37,422 nt of DNA from an uncultured Prochlorococcus sp. (GCA_902594875.1 CACJNU010000018.1:1-37422); one strand, 5' to 3'. Counted from the stretch's first letter, positions 24,458-31,748 are shown. Notes: generated by a model from the letters alone, not told the origin. Translations and numbers: made by a program.

Positions 24458-24943
24458 CTTTGAGTTAATAATTTAGTATTTGTTGGATTAATTGTTCCTG
24501 TGTGTCATAGAGAACTCCTAGTGAAATCAAGCATTATGACTTCACTTATGGAGTTATCTGCAATCAATTCTTTTTGGTTCGGGAATGTCCGAATTACTTT
24601 AAATTGATCTATTTGGGTAGAAAAAATTAAACAAAAAACAAGTAAATAAACGAATATTTTTTTTGACGGTAAATTATAAAAATTTTGTTTCTTCGTAAGT
24701 CTGCTCGCTTACATTGAAACCCCAACCACAATAAAAAACATATTCTTTCATACGAGATTCATATGTTATTTATACAAAGTTCATATTTCAGAGTGATTTT
24801 TCCTATAAAAGTGGTGAAATACTCACTATTTGAGTCTTAGGAAACCTTGCTGTTGCAGTTAGTTTGGCATTATCTCTAGTCTGTGCAGGTATTATCTCTG
24901 TATGAACTTTACCTGCGATATAGATCTTTACTCTCCAATTCAA
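24458..24943. other. Noncoding block with hairpins, possible origin
   Basis: About 490 bases without a supported gene between the HUH-like gene and the serine recombinase gene, both on the minus strand. It holds three inverted repeats: arms AACTCC-AGTGAA and TTCACT-GGAGTT at 24513-24555, TTCGG/CCGAA at 24578-24593 and GTAAG/CTTAC at 24695-24712. It also has one minus-strand TTACCGTC (24665-24672) and a very AT-rich run at 24635-24690. It must contain the promoter of the HUH-like operon. An origin of replication is inferred from position and structure only. Confidence 0.4.
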
Positions 24944-25612
24944 TTAACTTACCTCCAAATATTTGGTGGCATATTTTTGAACTTGAGCAGCCCTAAACTT
25001 TGCACCTCTAGGAGTGCCAATACCAACTACATTCAATCGATTAGCGATCTCTGTATATGAAAATCCTTGATTCCTGAGAGGAAGGATAATTGGTTTGATC
25101 TGGTTCGCAAATTCTTGTGCTTTTCTGATTTTTACATCATTCGCTTTCTTTATATTCTTCGATCCAGCAACACCTAATTTAACTCCTCTCTTCCTTGCTT
25201 CACGCAATGCAGACTTAGTTCTTCGGGCAATTTCCTGACGATCTTTCATCACCATTGCTGCGTAGATACTGATCATAAAATTATCGGCATTTGGTTGAGT
25301 TGCTATACGAAACTTCAACTTTGTATTCTTCATAAACGCTGCCCAATACTCAAGATCTCTTGAAAGTCGACATATTCTTGAAATTAGGATTGTCGAATTG
25401 GTTTTAATCGCAGTATCGATTGCTTTTTGAAGAATTGGACGATTCTTGTGATCCTTGCCTGATGCTATTTCTGTAAAATCATCAATGATTTTGTAATCCG
25501 TCAGGCCGTTTAAGTAGGAATCAATCTCTGTTGATTGAACATCTAATCCATATCCGCTTTTAATTTGATTTAATCCGCCTGAAACTCTTCTGTAAATGAC
25601 AAATTTATCCAT
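24944..25612 (-). CDS. Small serine recombinase (resolvase/invertase family)
   Basis: A 222-residue serine recombinase. The catalytic Ser11 is in FVIYRRVSGG. Other marks are a conserved GYGLDVQSTEIDSYL, FTEIASGKDHKNRPIL near residue 50, active-site arginines in ISRICRLSRDLEYW near 80 and a long E-helix region with KDRQEIARRTKSALREARKRG near 125. The C-terminus (residues 175-222) is a helix-turn-helix, NQGFSYTEIANRLNVVGIGTPRG. Length fits small resolvases and invertases, not the large integrases. It could resolve multimers, invert DNA or regulate the element. The -35 region of its likely promoter overlaps the tandem GTTACAG operator, so the RHH protein probably represses it (inference). Confidence 0.88.
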   Translation of the reverse strand: MDKFVIYRRVSGGLNQIKSGYGLDVQSTEIDSYLNGLTDYKIIDDFTEIASGKDHKNRPILQKAIDTAIKTNSTILISRICRLSRDLEYWAAFMKNTKLKFRIATQPNADNFMISIYAAMVMKDRQEIARRTKSALREARKRGVKLGVAGSKNIKKANDVKIRKAQEFANQIKPIILPLRNQGFSYTEIANRLNVVGIGTPRGAKFRAAQVQKYATKYLEVS

Positions 25613-25652
25613 AATAATGTTCTTAATTGTGCGATTAGTTTATGAAACCTAG

Positions 25653-25689
25653 TATTATGGTAGCACGGTTACAGCACAGTTACAGTACT
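25653..25689 (-). promoter_or_regulatory. Promoter/operator of the serine recombinase
   Basis: Plus-strand GTTACAG copies at 25669-25675 and 25680-25686, 11 bp apart, match the operator at the RHH gene at 18 of 20 positions. A third, partial unit (GTAGCACG) precedes them. A -10-like TAATAC (minus strand, 25653-25658) places the repeats over the -35 region of the recombinase promoter. Confidence 0.6.
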
Positions 25690-25721
25690 ATTATCAAATT
25701 CGAATATTTTTTAAATAAAAC

Positions 25722-25988
25722 TCATTTTTTCACCTCCTCTTTTATTGCTTCGATAGACAAGTAACTTTCATACTGTGGAATCTCTCGCTGAGAAAATTCA
25801 TAAACAAGAACTTTTCCGCAATGACTACAAGTTGAGACCTTCCAGTTGTAATTTGCATCAAAATAATCAAATCTTCCTTGATCATCATCAGTTGTGCAGT
25901 CTCTTCGGATCAAACTTTGCAGTTCTAATCGATCCTTTTCCGCAAACCATTGAACAGAATGCGGAATATTATCTCCAAAAGTTTTCAT
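25722..25988 (-). CDS. Hypothetical protein with CxxC, 88 residues
   Basis: Not recognised. The N-terminal half is MKTFGDNIPHSVQWFAEKDR, continuing LELQSLIRRDCTTDDDQGRFDYF; the second half has STCSHCGKVLVYEF, a single CxxC pair with an earlier Cys and nearby His that might bind zinc, then an acidic helical tail. Last gene of a four-gene minus-strand operon. Its ATG overlaps the upstream stop by one base (TAATG), with a GAGGTG site upstream. The DNA of this operon looks less AT-rich than the flanking chromosome by eye. Confidence 0.6.
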   Translation of the reverse strand: MKTFGDNIPHSVQWFAEKDRLELQSLIRRDCTTDDDQGRFDYFDANYNWKVSTCSHCGKVLVYEFSQREIPQYESYLSIEAIKEEVKK

Positions 25989-26275
25989 TAGGCATTCACC
26001 TCATTAAATTCTTCGAAGGTTTTGATGTTTTTGTAGAAATCATCTACTTCTTCTTCAATGATTTCTTCAAATGGATGGTCTTGAATGACTTCTCCTAGCA
26101 TTGAAAACCAATGATTTTCAATTCTTTCCTTTATGGATTCGAATCCTTTGTCTCCAATTACAGTTCGCAGAGTAGATTCATTCTTGAACTTAACCCAGTT
26201 CCCATAATCGAAGTTATCACTAAGATATCTGGTGATAATTGCTCTGTGATGATGGTTAAATTTAGTCTTTTCCAT
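25988..26275 (-). CDS. Hypothetical protein, 95 residues
   Basis: Not recognised. The product starts MEKTKFNHHHRAIITRYLSDNF, with a His cluster and a helix. It continues with WVKFKNESTLRTVIGDKGFESIKERIENHWFSMLGEV and ends in a very acidic helical stretch (EEIIEEEVDDFYKNIKTFEEF). Third gene of the operon, with one-base TAATG overlaps at both ends and a GGAG ribosome site five bases before the ATG. Size, charge and packing are phage-like; no function is assigned. Confidence 0.6.
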   Translation of the reverse strand: MEKTKFNHHHRAIITRYLSDNFDYGNWVKFKNESTLRTVIGDKGFESIKERIENHWFSMLGEVIQDHPFEEIIEEEVDDFYKNIKTFEEFNEVNA

Positions 26276-26496
26276 TACGCTCCAACTCCATCATCAAGGA
26301 TTTCAAGATCATCTCCCCACTTTTCTTGAAGTGCATCAACGATTCTTGGTCTTAGATCTGCAAGATATCCATCTAGATCTAATGGATCATCAGAATCCAT
26401 ATCGTCTTCGTATATCAAGTCATCAGAGATTGCGTCAGCAATGATATTTCCAAATAACTCTAACTTTCTCTGATAAGTTGTTCTCGCTAACATCAT
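26275..26496 (-). CDS. Acidic hypothetical protein, 73 residues
   Basis: Not recognised. After MMLARTTYQRKLELFGNIIAD the protein becomes strongly acidic (DDLIYEDDMDSDDPLDLDGYL) and ends with a helix, LRPRIVDALQEKWGDDLEI. Two adjacent ATGs are possible; a GGAGG site about nine bases before the first favours that one. Second gene of the operon, overlapping the neighbours by one base on each side. Confidence 0.6.
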   Translation of the reverse strand: MMLARTTYQRKLELFGNIIADAISDDLIYEDDMDSDDPLDLDGYLADLRPRIVDALQEKWGDDLEILDDGVGA

Positions 26497-27053
26497 TATT
26501 TCTTACCTCCGTTTGCTGCATTGTGAGAGGCCGCTTCACTTTGTGTTTTCCCTGCTCTAATGAGAGGCAACTTTGCCCAATCAAGATACTTTACGGATAG
26601 ATCTTCATATAGATATGACTGCATAACATCTGGATCCACATCTTCTTCATTTCCAAATTTCTCTCTAAACGCTTTTTTCTTGTGCAGATCTCCTTCTGGG
26701 AAAGTACCGAAATTCATTAATCCTTTACCAAAGACTTGTTCAACACATCCTTCGATATCTGCTCTATTGAGAACTTTCTTATGCTTGCTGAGTGTTTCTA
26801 TTAACTCAACTCTTGCATAAATTGTCTGAGGATCTATGTAGATTTCATCTAAGTCTTTGATGACTTTCTTTTGCGTGTGGATTGCTGAAGTGAGACCTCC
26901 GATCTCTTCTTTAACATTGCCACTCGTTTGACTTGTGTAGTAAAACGACTCTTTATCGTCTGGATTTTCAAGGAAGTGTTCGATCTTTGCTTCCAATTCA
27001 GCGATAACATTCACTTTCTCCTCCTTAAGAGGATAACCATTTGCGGTTTTCAT
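26496..27053 (-). CDS. Hypothetical protein, up to 185 residues; first gene of operon
   Basis: Not recognised. It is a helical, soluble protein with marks such as VIAELEAKIEHFLENPDDKESFYY, TIYARVELIETLSKHKKVLNRADIEG, EQVFGKGLMNFGTFPEGDLHKKKAF and a C-terminus AGKTQSEAASHNAANGGKK. The start is uncertain: ATG 27053 has no ribosome site, whereas GTG 27014 (Val14) is preceded by a textbook AAGGAGG at the right distance. That would give 172 residues. It leads a four-gene operon running to 25722. A likely promoter is an extended -10, TGC-TAGAAT on the minus strand at 27215-27223, giving a leader of about 150 bases with one hairpin. Confidence 0.6.
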   Translation of the reverse strand: MKTANGYPLKEEKVNVIAELEAKIEHFLENPDDKESFYYTSQTSGNVKEEIGGLTSAIHTQKKVIKDLDEIYIDPQTIYARVELIETLSKHKKVLNRADIEGCVEQVFGKGLMNFGTFPEGDLHKKKAFREKFGNEEDVDPDVMQSYLYEDLSVKYLDWAKLPLIRAGKTQSEAASHNAANGGKK

Positions 27054-27128
27054 AATTAGTTAAAATACTAGGTGGACATTGAGATAGGTGACTCTCTTAA
27101 TTACACTTATCTCTTCTTTTTTCAGAGT

Positions 27129-27150
27129 CTCAATAACATTGAGGGGTTTT
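27129..27150 (+). terminator. Hairpin with GGGGTTTT tail in the operon leader
   Basis: CTCAAT (27129-27134) pairs with ATTGAG (27138-27143) over a three-base loop, followed by GGGTTTT on the plus strand. It could stop antisense transcription entering from the left on the plus strand, or fold in the leader of the minus-strand operon. The stem is short, so confidence is modest. Confidence 0.4.
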
Positions 27151-27524
27151 AAATATCAGTCTCTGGTTGATACCTTACGGCGTAGTTGCTAACTGTTGCC
27201 TTTTCGTTATACAAATTCTAGCACGGATCTTTGAGTTATGGGTCTAAATGTTTACATATAGTAACAAAAAACTTAATGATACCAATAGGTTTACTCACTT
27301 TATAGACGCTCACTAGGATATCAATTCTTATTACTTTATACCTACTAATTTAAGTTAATTTGTAATACTTATTACCATTAAATATGATTTAATTCTTATT
27401 AATAATTCAATTTTTTGAAAAGTATATGGCAAGCAGCCTGTCGAGTTATAACTTAAATATTCTTTTTCTTTGTCTTATTTCTTAATTAAGGATGAAAATA
27501 ATTTTGGTCAATTTTGCAAATGTA

Positions 27525-27532
27525 GACGGTAA
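27525..27532 (-). repeat. Single inverted arm-like site (TTACCGTC)
   Basis: The plus strand reads GACGGTAA, that is TTACCGTC on the minus strand, the same core as in the paired sites at both element ends. It lies 51 bases inside the right pair and in opposite orientation. Confidence 0.45.
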
Positions 27533-27582
27533 TCTAAGATGTTATAAGTTAAGTAATAATTAGTGCAGCAATTAAGGTCGAA

Positions 27583-27603
27583 GTTGCCGTCCACTTACCG
27601 TCC
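27583..27603 (+). repeat. Right pair of arm-like integrase sites
   Basis: GTTGCCGTCC (27583-27592) and CTTACCGTCC (27594-27603) lie 11 bp apart on the plus strand, in the same orientation and with the same spacing as the pair at 18263-18283 near attL. They lie 88-108 bases from attR. Confidence 0.6.
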
Positions 27604-27690
27604 ATCTAAACACAGGTAAAAATGTATCAGCGATATACTAAAATCAAGTGTTTAGAACGCTTTATAGCAAAATATACTACAAAATTAAAG

Positions 27691-27711
27691 AAGGCGGCAC
27701 CCAGATTCGAA
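27691..27711 (+). repeat. attR: 3' end of intact tRNA-Cys
   Basis: The second copy of the 21-bp repeat, here forming the 3' strand of the acceptor stem and most of the T-arm of a complete tRNA-Cys. Outside the repeat, toward the element, an AAATTAAA run also matches the left copy with one mismatch. Confidence 0.92.
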
Positions 27712-27762
27712 CTGGGGATAAAGGATTTGCAATCCTCTGCCTTACCACTTGGCCATGCCGCC
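27692..27762 (-). tRNA. tRNA-Cys (anticodon GCA), integration site
   Basis: A complete cloverleaf on the minus strand: acceptor GGCGGCA/TGCCGCC with U discriminator (as expected for tRNA-Cys), D-arm with GGCCAAGTGGTAAGGC, anticodon stem GAGGA/TCCTT with loop TTGCAAA (anticodon GCA), and T-arm CCCAG-TTCGAAT-CTGGG. CCA is not encoded. Its 3' end faces the element, whose attR regenerates it, so the tRNA stays functional after integration. Confidence 0.96.
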
Positions 27763-27804
27763 GAAAAAGATTCGATTGAGTCTTTTTATGATCTTAACAG
27801 TAAG

Positions 27805-29034
27805 GTGTCTCATTCTCTATTATTTATATGCAATGGTCATGGAGAAGATGTAATCGCATCGGAGATAATAAAAAGATTACTAAAAAAAATAAAAAACATA
27901 AAAATTGAAGTTTTGCCTTTAGTAGGAAATGGTGATTTATTTAATTCCATAAAATCAAAGAATTTTCGTAAAATAGGATATTTAAAAGAGCTGCCTAGTG
28001 GAGGTTTTAGTAATCAAAGTCTGAAGGGATTTGTGCATGATTTGTTTGCAGGATTTTTAATCGATAATTTAAGAAATTTTCTACTTGTAAAAAAGAAGTC
28101 AAAACATAACTGCAAAATTATCGCAGTAGGCGATTTCTTGCCATTACTCTACGCTTGGAGTTCAGAATGCGACTTTAGTTTCATTGGAACTCCCAAAAGT
28201 GATCATACTTGGAGTAGTGGGCCAGGTTGGGATTTAAGCGATTTTTATCATAAGTTGAAAGGTTCTGAATGGGATCCATGGGAAATGTTTTTAATGAAAT
28301 CTCCAAGATGTAAAAATTTAATTATGAGAGATAAAATTACAGCTAATAATTTGTATAAAAAAAATATTGATGCAAAATACTTGGGTAATCCAATGATGGA
28401 TTTTGTTAATTTAACAAATGATAGGATATCAAATATTATTTCTTTTAAAAGGATTATTTTATTAGTTGGAAGTAGATACCCTGAAGCTCTTAAAAATCTT
28501 GATAATTTTCTAAATTGTTTGCAAGATTTTGATTTATCAAAGGATTTGTTAATACTTTTGCCTTTGAGCATTAATGCGAATGTGATTCAAATTCAAAATT
28601 ATTTAAATAAATATGGTTTTAAAAAACAGAGTAAATTTAAAGTACTAATTAAAGAAGATTCAGTATGGAAAAAGAAAAATCAATATGTCGTGATTGGAAA
28701 AGGTAAATTCAATTCATGGGCCAATATGGCAGAAGTTGGCTTGTCTAATGCAGGAACTGCTACAGAGCAAATTGCTGGCCTTGGAATTCCATCTCTTTCT
28801 CTACCAGGACCTGGACCACAATTTACAAAATCATTTGCAAAAAGGCAATCAAGATTATTGGGAGGTAGTGTTTTAGTTTGCCATAACAAAAAAATTCTTT
28901 TAAAACGTTTAAGTTTACTTTTGAAAGGAAAAGTTGATAGGTTAGAACAAGCAAAAATTGGAAAAAAAAGAATGGGGGGATCCGGAGCAAGTAAGAAAAT
29001 CGTAGATGCCATAAACCTTTATTTGTTATCTTAG
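27805..29034 (+). CDS. Lipid-A-disaccharide-synthase-related (LpxB-like) protein
   Basis: About 409 residues, of the LpxB-related family found in cyanobacteria. The N-terminus is SHSLLFICNGHGEDVIASEI, a Rossmann-like glycosyltransferase start. The C-terminal donor-binding part has SNAGTATEQIAGLGIPSLSLPGPGPQFTKSFAKRQSRLLGGSV near residues 310-355. Cyanobacteria of this group lack a complete lipid A pathway, so the true substrate is unknown. The open frame extends upstream to 27622 but would run through tRNA-Cys; GTG 27805 is the first plausible in-frame start after the tRNA and gives the family N-terminus. Chromosomal, immediately right of the element. Confidence 0.8.
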   Translation: MSHSLLFICNGHGEDVIASEIIKRLLKKIKNIKIEVLPLVGNGDLFNSIKSKNFRKIGYLKELPSGGFSNQSLKGFVHDLFAGFLIDNLRNFLLVKKKSKHNCKIIAVGDFLPLLYAWSSECDFSFIGTPKSDHTWSSGPGWDLSDFYHKLKGSEWDPWEMFLMKSPRCKNLIMRDKITANNLYKKNIDAKYLGNPMMDFVNLTNDRISNIISFKRIILLVGSRYPEALKNLDNFLNCLQDFDLSKDLLILLPLSINANVIQIQNYLNKYGFKKQSKFKVLIKEDSVWKKKNQYVVIGKGKFNSWANMAEVGLSNAGTATEQIAGLGIPSLSLPGPGPQFTKSFAKRQSRLLGGSVLVCHNKKILLKRLSLLLKGKVDRLEQAKIGKKRMGGSGASKKIVDAINLYLLS

Positions 29035-29062
29035 TGAATGGCACCAGCTTATTAATTATTTT

Positions 29063-29329
29063 ATGTATCCAATAAATGATCGGCAATATCTAAAAATTTG
29101 TGCAGAGATTGCAAAACTTATGAGTATAAGCTTATCTTCTGCTAAAAAGAAAGTAGAAATTCAAATTGCAAAAGAAGGCTCGAAAACTATTCAAGAAAAA
29201 ATACAAGTTGCGCAAAATGTTTTAAAAATTTGTGAAAAAAATGATAGAGATAAATTAAGTTCTTCAAGGATACTTGATAAGCTTATGGAAACTCTTGATG
29301 GTGAAGATAATTTTTTAACTGAAGATTGA
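29063..29329 (+). CDS. Conserved small helical protein, 88 residues
   Basis: Not recognised. An all-helical, charged protein: DRQYLKICAEIAKLMSISLSSAKKKVEIQIAKEG, then KTIQEKIQVAQNVLKICEKNDRDKLSSS and an acidic tail. No membrane segment or motif. The ATG is 28 bases after the LpxB-like gene on the same strand, so they are probably co-transcribed. It ends 3 bases from the end of the convergent RNase D-like gene. Confidence 0.7.
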   Translation: MYPINDRQYLKICAEIAKLMSISLSSAKKKVEIQIAKEGSKTIQEKIQVAQNVLKICEKNDRDKLSSSRILDKLMETLDGEDNFLTED

Positions 29330-29332
29330 TTC

Positions 29333-29968
29333 TTAATGTTCAAATATATTTGAGAATTTTAGTATGTCTAAATCAGCATGTACAGAAACTGTTTCAAAAC
29401 ATTTTTGAGCTAATTCATATCTATTCTCTCTTTTTAAGATAACTTTTAATTTATGCATAGCTTCAATTAAATATCTAACATCATTTGCTGCATAATCTAA
29501 TTGATCTTTTGTTAAATCTTCGTTGCTACCCCAATCACTACTTTGCGAGCTTTTGTCTAGTTCTATACCTAACAATTCATTAATTAAATCCTTTAAACCG
29601 TGTTTATTTGTATAAGTTCTTGCCAACTTACTAGCAATTTTTGTACAAAAAATATTTTTTGAATTAATTTCAAGATTGCATTTTAAGGCTGCTACATCAA
29701 ATCTCGCATAGTGAAATATTTTAGTAATTTTTTCATCTTCAAGAAGTTTTTTTAAATAAGGTGAAGAAGATGTATTAAGTTCGATTTTAATGCAGGATGT
29801 TCTTTTAAATTCATTGCATATTTGTACTAAACAGAGTCTATCTCTTCCATGAATTAAACCCATTGCTTCAGTGTCAATAGCTAGGTAGGATGATTTTTTA
29901 TAAAGGTTATATAAGTCTACTGTTAAATCGTTATAAAGAAGATCAATATTTTTATTTTCATTAGTCAT
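29333..29968 (-). CDS. rnd: RNase D-like 3'-5' exonuclease
   Basis: A 211-residue DEDD-family 3'-5' exonuclease domain without the C-terminal HRDC domains of E. coli RNase D. All acidic boxes are visible: YLAIDTEAMGLIHGRDRLCLVQI (Asp-x-Glu) near residue 30, KIFHYARFDVAALKCNL near 80, LKDLINELLGIELDKSSQSSDW and LDYAANDVRYLIEAMHKL near 155-170, giving DEDDy type with the Tyr. The short form is usual in cyanobacteria and acts in RNA 3'-end trimming. Diverges from the next gene by 165 bases. Confidence 0.88.
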   Translation of the reverse strand: MTNENKNIDLLYNDLTVDLYNLYKKSSYLAIDTEAMGLIHGRDRLCLVQICNEFKRTSCIKIELNTSSSPYLKKLLEDEKITKIFHYARFDVAALKCNLEINSKNIFCTKIASKLARTYTNKHGLKDLINELLGIELDKSSQSSDWGSNEDLTKDQLDYAANDVRYLIEAMHKLKVILKRENRYELAQKCFETVSVHADLDILKFSNIFEH

Positions 29969-30133
29969 TTTTAATAAGTATTAAAGGTAATTTAAGATGT
30001 AGAATATTACTTAAGATTTTATTTAATTAAGAATTTTTATCTAATAAGAATATTTTACAGAATAATTTTAAAAAATTATAATATGATGTAACTTTAATTT
30101 TTATTCTCTCTAGTTAACAGAAAAAATTATTTA

Positions 30134-30691
30134 ATGTCATATTCCTTAAATTCAACATTATTGCTGACAATTCTCTTATCCATAGGATTATTTTTTTTTC
30201 TTAGGGCTTCTAGTAAAGATAGAACAACCATCGTTGAGATTTCATCTTCTCAAAAACCAATTAAGGTTTTAAATGGTTTATGTGAATGGCTTAATTTGAG
30301 GGGATGGAAGCAAACAGGAGGAGATTTTGAACAAAGAATTTTAATATTTAAGGGTCAAGTTGTTTCAAGTAAATTTTTGGCAATTTTTTTAGGTTTTCTT
30401 GGTGGTTTTGGTTCTTGTGCTTTGGGATTAGTAATTATTCAAATATATCCTGAATTAGGTTGGTGGCCTATTCTTTTGGGATTAATTGGTGGCCCTTTGT
30501 CTGGAATTGTTTATTTTAAAAAATCAGCAAGGGAGGAGAAATTTGAATTAAGGTTGATCAACGAAAATGAAAATGATTTAACTTTTATGAGACTTAGAGC
30601 CCATAGGGATGAATTAATCTCTTTAGAAAATGAATTAGGAGAAAAACTTCAATTGAAAAGTGACGGTTCTTTATTTAAAACACCTATTTAA
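30134..30691 (+). CDS. Probable cofactor assembly of complex C subunit B (CCB2/CCB4-like)
   Basis: A 185-residue membrane protein. A hydrophobic N-terminal segment (LLLTILLSIGLFFFLRAS) is followed by a soluble part with CEWLNLRGWKQTGGDFEQRILIFKG, then two more hydrophobic segments around residues 82-135 (FLAIFLGFLGGFGSCALGLVIIQIYPELGWWPILLGLIGGPLSGIVYF) and a charged C-terminus. This layout and the RGW...GGDFEQ pattern fit the CCB2/CCB4 family that attaches heme c(i) to cytochrome b6. Assignment is from pattern memory and is moderate; a plain conserved membrane protein is the alternative. Confidence 0.6.
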   Translation: MSYSLNSTLLLTILLSIGLFFFLRASSKDRTTIVEISSSQKPIKVLNGLCEWLNLRGWKQTGGDFEQRILIFKGQVVSSKFLAIFLGFLGGFGSCALGLVIIQIYPELGWWPILLGLIGGPLSGIVYFKKSAREEKFELRLINENENDLTFMRLRAHRDELISLENELGEKLQLKSDGSLFKTPI

Positions 30692-30719
30692 GATACTTTA
30701 AAATTTTATTCGATAATTT

Positions 30720-31748
30720 TTAATCAAAAATATAATTCTCCCTACAGAATTTCTCTAACTCTTTATCATTTAACCAATCTTGGGGTTTTGTAAAAATTGA
30801 TGTGAGAAATTCCTCTCGAGAATTTTTTTTAGCTTTATATCCATATTCCCATCTAGCTAAAGGGGGCAAAGACATTAATATAGATTCTGTTCTGCCATTT
30901 GTTTGTAGTCCAAAAATCGTCCCTCTATCCCAAACTAAATTGAATTCGACATATCTACCTCTTCGATACAGCTGGAATTCTCTTTCTTTTGATGAATATG
31001 TTTGAGAAGCTCTTTTTTCAATAATGGGCAAATATGAAGGGAGGAATGCCTGCCCACAGCTTTCCGCTAAAGAAAATAAATTTTCCCAATTTAAATTTAA
31101 TTTGCCAATATTTTGTGAAGCTTTTGATGCTTCTCCATTTTGATTACTTCCTTTATAGATAATGCCTGAACCATCTTGATAATCATAAAAAATACCTCCT
31201 ATGCCTCGAGATTCATTTCTATGCTTTAAGAAGAAATATTCATCACACCATGGTTTGAAAACTTTATGCAAATCTTGATCAACTTTCTCACAAGCTTTTT
31301 TATGCTCATTATGAAAATTCCTTATATCAGAAAGATAAGGATAAAAAGGGGTTAAGTCTGCACCTCCCCCAAACCACCAAACAGGACCAGCTTCGAAATA
31401 TCGATAATTCAAATGAACTGTTGGAATATAGGGATTCTTAGGATGTAAAACCATAGAAGTTCCCGTAGCAAACCATTCATGACCTTTTGCTTCGGGCCTT
31501 TGAGAGATTATAGATTGAGGTAATTCTTTGCCCTGTACTTCCGAGAAATTTACGCCTGCTTGCTCAAAAATAGAACCATTTTTCAATACTCTTGATCTTC
31601 CACCGCCACCTTCATCTCTTAGCCAGGATTCCTCTGTAAATTTCCCTTTGCCATCAATATTTTCAAGCCCTGAACAAATTTTGTCTTGTAGAGTTAATAA
31701 GAGATTTTTAGTTTTTTCTCTCGAGTTTTTAGGAGGTTCTTTCAACAT
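30720..31748 (-). CDS. hemF: Coproporphyrinogen III oxidase, oxygen-dependent
   Basis: A 342-residue HemF, which converts coproporphyrinogen III to protoporphyrinogen IX with oxygen, for heme and chlorophyll. Landmarks: [21 protein letters not shown] near residue 55, [23 protein letters not shown] near 96, the signature [21 protein letters not shown] near 120, [19 protein letters not shown] near 180, and [30 protein letters not shown] near 270. ATG 31748 gives the standard start. It diverges from mrp with 159 bases between them. Confidence 0.95.
   Translation of the reverse strand: MLKEPPKNSREKTKNLLLTLQDKICSGLENIDGKGKFTEESWLRDEGGGGRSRVLKNGSIFEQAGVNFSEVQGKELPQSIISQRPEAKGHEWFATGTSMVLHPKNPYIPTVHLNYRYFEAGPVWWFGGGADLTPFYPYLSDIRNFHNEHKKACEKVDQDLHKVFKPWCDEYFFLKHRNESRGIGGIFYDYQDGSGIIYKGSNQNGEASKASQNIGKLNLNWENLFSLAESCGQAFLPSYLPIIEKRASQTYSSKEREFQLYRRGRYVEFNLVWDRGTIFGLQTNGRTESILMSLPPLARWEYGYKAKKNSREEFLTSIFTKPQDWLNDKELEKFCRENYIFD

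Larger units (their letters stand above)
27054..27690. other. Noncoding right end of the element
   Basis: About 640 bases without a supported gene. It contains the leader and promoter of the four-gene operon (27054-27230), including a CTCAAT/ATTGAG hairpin at 27129-27143 that on the plus strand is followed by GGGGTTTT. It also contains a long, very AT-rich stretch, then the arm-like TTACCGTC sites (27525-27532 inverted, 27583-27603 paired), and ends at attR. A plus-strand frame opening at 27622 runs through the tRNA and is not a gene start. Confidence 0.6.
18183..27711. mobile_element. Integrated element in tRNA-Cys (tycheposon- or satellite-like island)
   Basis: A roughly 9.5 kb insertion bounded by identical 21-bp direct repeats (18183-18203 and 27691-27711). 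The right copy is the 3' end of an intact tRNA-Cys. The element carries a tyrosine integrase next to the left repeat, a serine recombinase, RHH regulators, a possible HUH replication protein and several short, tightly packed phage-style operons. Chromosomal genes resume immediately on both sides (small Cys-rich gene; LpxB-related gene). tRNA targeting with a tyrosine recombinase is the known pattern of Prochlorococcus tycheposons and of phage satellites. No structural or packaging genes are recognisable, so packaging by a helper is not shown. Confidence 0.9.

Noticed and set aside
22400..24460. Toxin-antitoxin pairs among the tiny RHH-like genes
   Set aside because: RHH antitoxins would suggest this, but no neighbouring product shows a RelE, ParE, MazF, HicA or VapC pattern.
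18183..27711. Complete prophage
   Set aside because: No capsid, portal, tail, terminase or lysis gene is recognisable and the element is only 9.5 kb.
27622..27804. N-terminal extension of the LpxB-related gene to ATG 27622
   Set aside because: The extra codons would be read through the complete tRNA-Cys gene on the opposite strand and through attR; the family N-terminus begins at about 27805.
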